Assembly (NCBI RefSeq): GCF_028690125.1
Contig: NZ_JAQVBV010000028.1
Span: forward strand, 1-64,000
Origin: Bacteroides sp.
GTDB taxonomy: Bacteria; Bacteroidota; Bacteroidia; Bacteroidales; Bacteroidaceae
Direction of reading: 5' to 3'
Length of the DNA stretch: 64,000 nucleotides
Both the position numbers and the translations under genes were made by a program. Each line of letters opens with the position of its first letter. The stretch's first letter is position 1. The notes beneath the pieces are model-generated. The model did not search any database and was not told where the DNA came from. It saw only the letters and a program-made list of their open reading frames with translations. Shown here piece after piece: positions 61,630 through 64,000 of this stretch.

Positions 61630-62865
61630 ATGAACAACGAACTAAAGGTGTCCTTCTACCTCAAACGAGAGGGAAACACAGAAAGAACAGAAACAAATCC
61701 CGATGCCGTTTACCCGATTGTTGGGAAAATCATCATCGGTAACACCATCGCACAATTTGGCTCAAAGCTGAAAATAGAAGAACGGCTTTGGAATGTAAAA
61801 TCAGGTCGGGCAATCGGAAAAAGCCGTGTAGCCGTTGAACTCAACAGAGAGATTAATAAAATTAATCTCTCCATACATGCGCATTACAGGGACATTTTAA
61901 AGCGGACAGGAAAAGTAACCGCTATCGAAGTAAAGAATGCTTTTCAGGGAATTGCCACCGCACAAAAAACACTACTTATTCTGTTTGGTGAAATGATGGA
62001 AGACTTCAAAGGAAGAATAGGAACTGACAGAGCGCAATCTACTTACAAACAGCATGAAGTCCTTTATAAACAGCTTAAACAATTTCTTCGGGAAGAATAC
62101 CATGTAGGGGATATTCCCCTGACCGAGTTAGATTTACCTTTCATCGAAGCGTTGAATTTCTTCTTTCGGGTAAAACGCAAGATGAAGCCAAGAACGGTCA
62201 AGGCTCGAATTGTCTTATTAAACAAAGTGATACGTTTGGCATTGCATCGGAGAATAATCACCCGTCCACCTTTTGAGGGTTTTGAACTGGAGAAAACGGA
62301 GCTTAAAAATAAGTCGCTCACCAATAACGAACTGGACTTACTTATGCAAACTCCCCTTAAATCAGGCACACAACGGTTTATTCGTGATATATTCCTATTC
62401 TCGACCTTTACCGGATTAGCTTATGCAGACCTACATAAACTCTCTTGGAAAGACATTATTACCGAAGACGATGGTAGCCTGTGGATTTCAACCAACAGGC
62501 AAAAGTCACATACGGAGTTTAATGTAAAACTATTGAATATCCCTATCCAAATCATGGAGTATTACAAAGGGCTTGCTCCCGATGGAAAAGTGTTTCCGCA
62601 CATGAGTTTAGGACAAGTCAATGTCGGCTTGAAACGGATTGCGAGAAACTGCGGTATCAATCGGTGCTTATCCTACCACATGGCAAGATACACATTCGCT
62701 TCTCAAATCTGCCTTTCTCAAGGTGTTCCGATTGAGAGCGTTAGCCGAATGCTAGGTCATAAGCATATCCAAACTACTCAACGCTATGCACGTCTTAACA
62801 ACGAGAAGATTAGTAATGATATGCAGCAGCTATCTGCACGTCTTGCTACAAAATTCAACTTTTAA
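61630..62865 (+). CDS. Tyrosine recombinase, first of a tandem pair
   Basis: ATG 61630 (MNNELKVSFYLKREG) is preferred over the GTG at 61621. The 411-residue protein has an arm-binding N-domain and catalytic motifs FSTFTGLAYADLHKLSW, KSHTEFNVKLL, YHMARYTFASQ (His-x-x-Arg as HMAR) and MLGHKHIQTTQRYARL. It is probably active. In Bacteroides elements two or three such genes lie in a row at one end. Confidence 0.92.
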   Translation: MNNELKVSFYLKREGNTERTETNPDAVYPIVGKIIIGNTIAQFGSKLKIEERLWNVKSGRAIGKSRVAVELNREINKINLSIHAHYRDILKRTGKVTAIEVKNAFQGIATAQKTLLILFGEMMEDFKGRIGTDRAQSTYKQHEVLYKQLKQFLREEYHVGDIPLTELDLPFIEALNFFFRVKRKMKPRTVKARIVLLNKVIRLALHRRIITRPPFEGFELEKTELKNKSLTNNELDLLMQTPLKSGTQRFIRDIFLFSTFTGLAYADLHKLSWKDIITEDDGSLWISTNRQKSHTEFNVKLLNIPIQIMEYYKGLAPDGKVFPHMSLGQVNVGLKRIARNCGINRCLSYHMARYTFASQICLSQGVPIESVSRMLGHKHIQTTQRYARLNNEKISNDMQQLSARLATKFNF

Positions 62866-62885
62866 TAATCCCCAATAAAGATATT

Positions 62886-64000
62886 ATGCAAAACAATAGA
62901 AGTACTTTCGCTATACTCTTTTATCTGAATACCAGCAAAAAGAAAAAATCAGGTAACTGCCCTGTCATGGGGCGAATCAGTGTAGACGGTAAAAGTTCGG
63001 CTTTCAGTACGGGCTTAGAAATATTACCCGAACAATGGGATGCCAAACAAGGCATTACCACAGGTACATCACGGGAAGAAACAAGCATTAACAAAGAGAT
63101 TGAAAACTACAGGTCTGAACTTATTCGCCATTATAAAACTTTACTGGAAAGCAAAAGTTACATTACGGCTGAAATCCTGAAAAATGCTATTAAGGGAATT
63201 GGCATAAAGCAAAACAGTCTGATACAGGAGTTTGCAGCCTTGGTTGAAGAAAAACGGCAGTCTGTCGGTATTCTGATAGTAAAAACCACCTATACACATC
63301 TTTGTTGTGCTTATCAGCATTTGAAAGAGTTTTTACAATATAAATATGGGGTAGCAGATATTCCATTTACACAAGTAGACTTCGATTTTGTAGAATCGTA
63401 TGTTTACTATCTGAAAGTCAATCTACAAATGGGTGCAAGTACAACCAACAATACAATAAAGCCATTACGTCGGGTTGTAATGCGAGCCTTAAACAGAGGT
63501 TGGATGTGTCAAGATCCGTTCTTTGGTTATCGTCCGCAGCGGATAACAATTACACGGAAATGGTTATCTATGGATGAAATAGAACGATTAATGCAAGTAG
63601 ACATGAAGCATGAGAGTGCCAATTTTATTCGTGATATGTTTATATTTTCGACATTTACGGGGCTTGCCTATGTGGATTTGAAGAACTTACGACATGATAA
63701 TATTGTACGGAAAGAAGATGGCAAGCAATGGATTGTCCTGAACCGCCAAAAGACCGGAAGTACATCTTATATTCCACTACTTGATATTCCGTTACGGCTT
63801 ATCGAAAAATACAGGGACACTGCTTTTGCTGGTTTTGGCGGAAGGGTGTTTAGATTATGCACAATAGAAAACGCTGATATTCAGTTGAAAAAGATAGCAA
63901 AAGCAGCCAAAATTGATAAACGGCTGACCTATCACATGGCAAGACATAGCTATGCAACCCTCTGTCTTTCAATGGGTGTTCCTATAGAAACTATTAGCCA
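62886..64000 (+). CDS. Tyrosine recombinase, second of the pair (partial)
   Basis: ATG 62886 opens a frame that is still open at the window end (371 codons). Motifs: STFAILFYLNTSKKKKSG (arm domain), FSTFTGLAYVDLKNL, KTGSTSYIPLLD, YHMARHSYATL. The window stops just before the expected LGH and Tyr. It starts 20 bp after the first recombinase, so both are in one operon and may act together. Confidence 0.9.
   Translation, partial: MQNNRSTFAILFYLNTSKKKKSGNCPVMGRISVDGKSSAFSTGLEILPEQWDAKQGITTGTSREETSINKEIENYRSELIRHYKTLLESKSYITAEILKNAIKGIGIKQNSLIQEFAALVEEKRQSVGILIVKTTYTHLCCAYQHLKEFLQYKYGVADIPFTQVDFDFVESYVYYLKVNLQMGASTTNNTIKPLRRVVMRALNRGWMCQDPFFGYRPQRITITRKWLSMDEIERLMQVDMKHESANFIRDMFIFSTFTGLAYVDLKNLRHDNIVRKEDGKQWIVLNRQKTGSTSYIPLLDIPLRLIEKYRDTAFAGFGGRVFRLCTIENADIQLKKIAKAAKIDKRLTYHMARHSYATLCLSMGVPIETIS

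Overview
The window looks like part of a gut Bacteroidales chromosome (Bacteroides, Phocaeicola or Parabacteroides type). The evidence is repeated use of the Bacteroidetes promoter -7 box TAnnTTTG (often with a TTTG -33 box), RteC regulators, BfmA/BtgA-BtgB mobilization genes and several phage-type tyrosine recombinases of the Bacteroidetes kind. Almost no core metabolism is present. This is a stack of mobile elements, several of them nested or decayed.

Left region (1-8.2 kb). The 3' end of a group II intron is followed by a mobilizable element. It holds a Crp/Fnr regulator, an RlmJ-like methyltransferase, a frameshifted RteC-like gene, an HTH protein, a hairpin-rich oriT-like segment, BfmA/BtgA and a frameshifted BtgB relaxase. 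Then come a DUF4209 (RNxxxHG) gene and an integrase that has lost its catalytic tyrosine. Between 8.4 and 13.9 kb lies a small island bounded by attachment-like sequences, with a HipB-HipA pair and a 1127-residue protein of unknown function.

Prophage (about 13.9-57.5 kb). An HK97-type siphovirus lies mostly on the minus strand. From 38.9 kb downwards it carries replication genes, HNH, recombinase, TerS, TerL, portal, protease, capsid, connector, tail tube, tape measure and fibres, with a phage metK broken by one in-frame TGA. Three single genes on the plus strand interrupt this operon: a Lit-like peptidase, a DUF2971 protein and an LRR-TIR protein. They look like phage-carried antiphage cargo. 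A self-contained tRNA-like unit lies antisense between TerL and TerS. The tail hub, holin-like protein, lysis enzyme, unimolecular spanin, Dam and Dcm lie on the plus strand at 46.8-54.7 kb. A 7.5-kb cargo block (39.1-46.7 kb) separates the two arms: reductase, RteC, GNAT, AraC, PAS-LuxR, MATE, nucleotidyltransferase and HNH. The right end has a Cys-rich peptide, a cupin/HxlR pair and a full-length integrase.

Right region (57.2-64 kb). A tandem array of attachment-like units (terminator hairpin plus a tRNA-3'-end-like GTGATCC..CTGG core, with 11-bp-phased GGTTAC repeats) is followed by a MarR-GNAT fusion, a GNAT, a YgjV-like membrane protein, RteC and two tandem integrases. The last integrase runs off the window. 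The same GGTTAC pairs recur near 8.5, 8.8 and 13.9 kb, which suggests successive integrations at one locus.

The best candidates for something new are the solo defence-like genes inside the late operon (especially LRR-TIR), the HipBA/1127-residue island, the Dcm gene whose target-recognition region is open and meaningful in two frames, and an operator shared by the PAS-LuxR gene and the nucleotidyltransferase-MATE operon. All calls are from reading the sequence; no database search was run.
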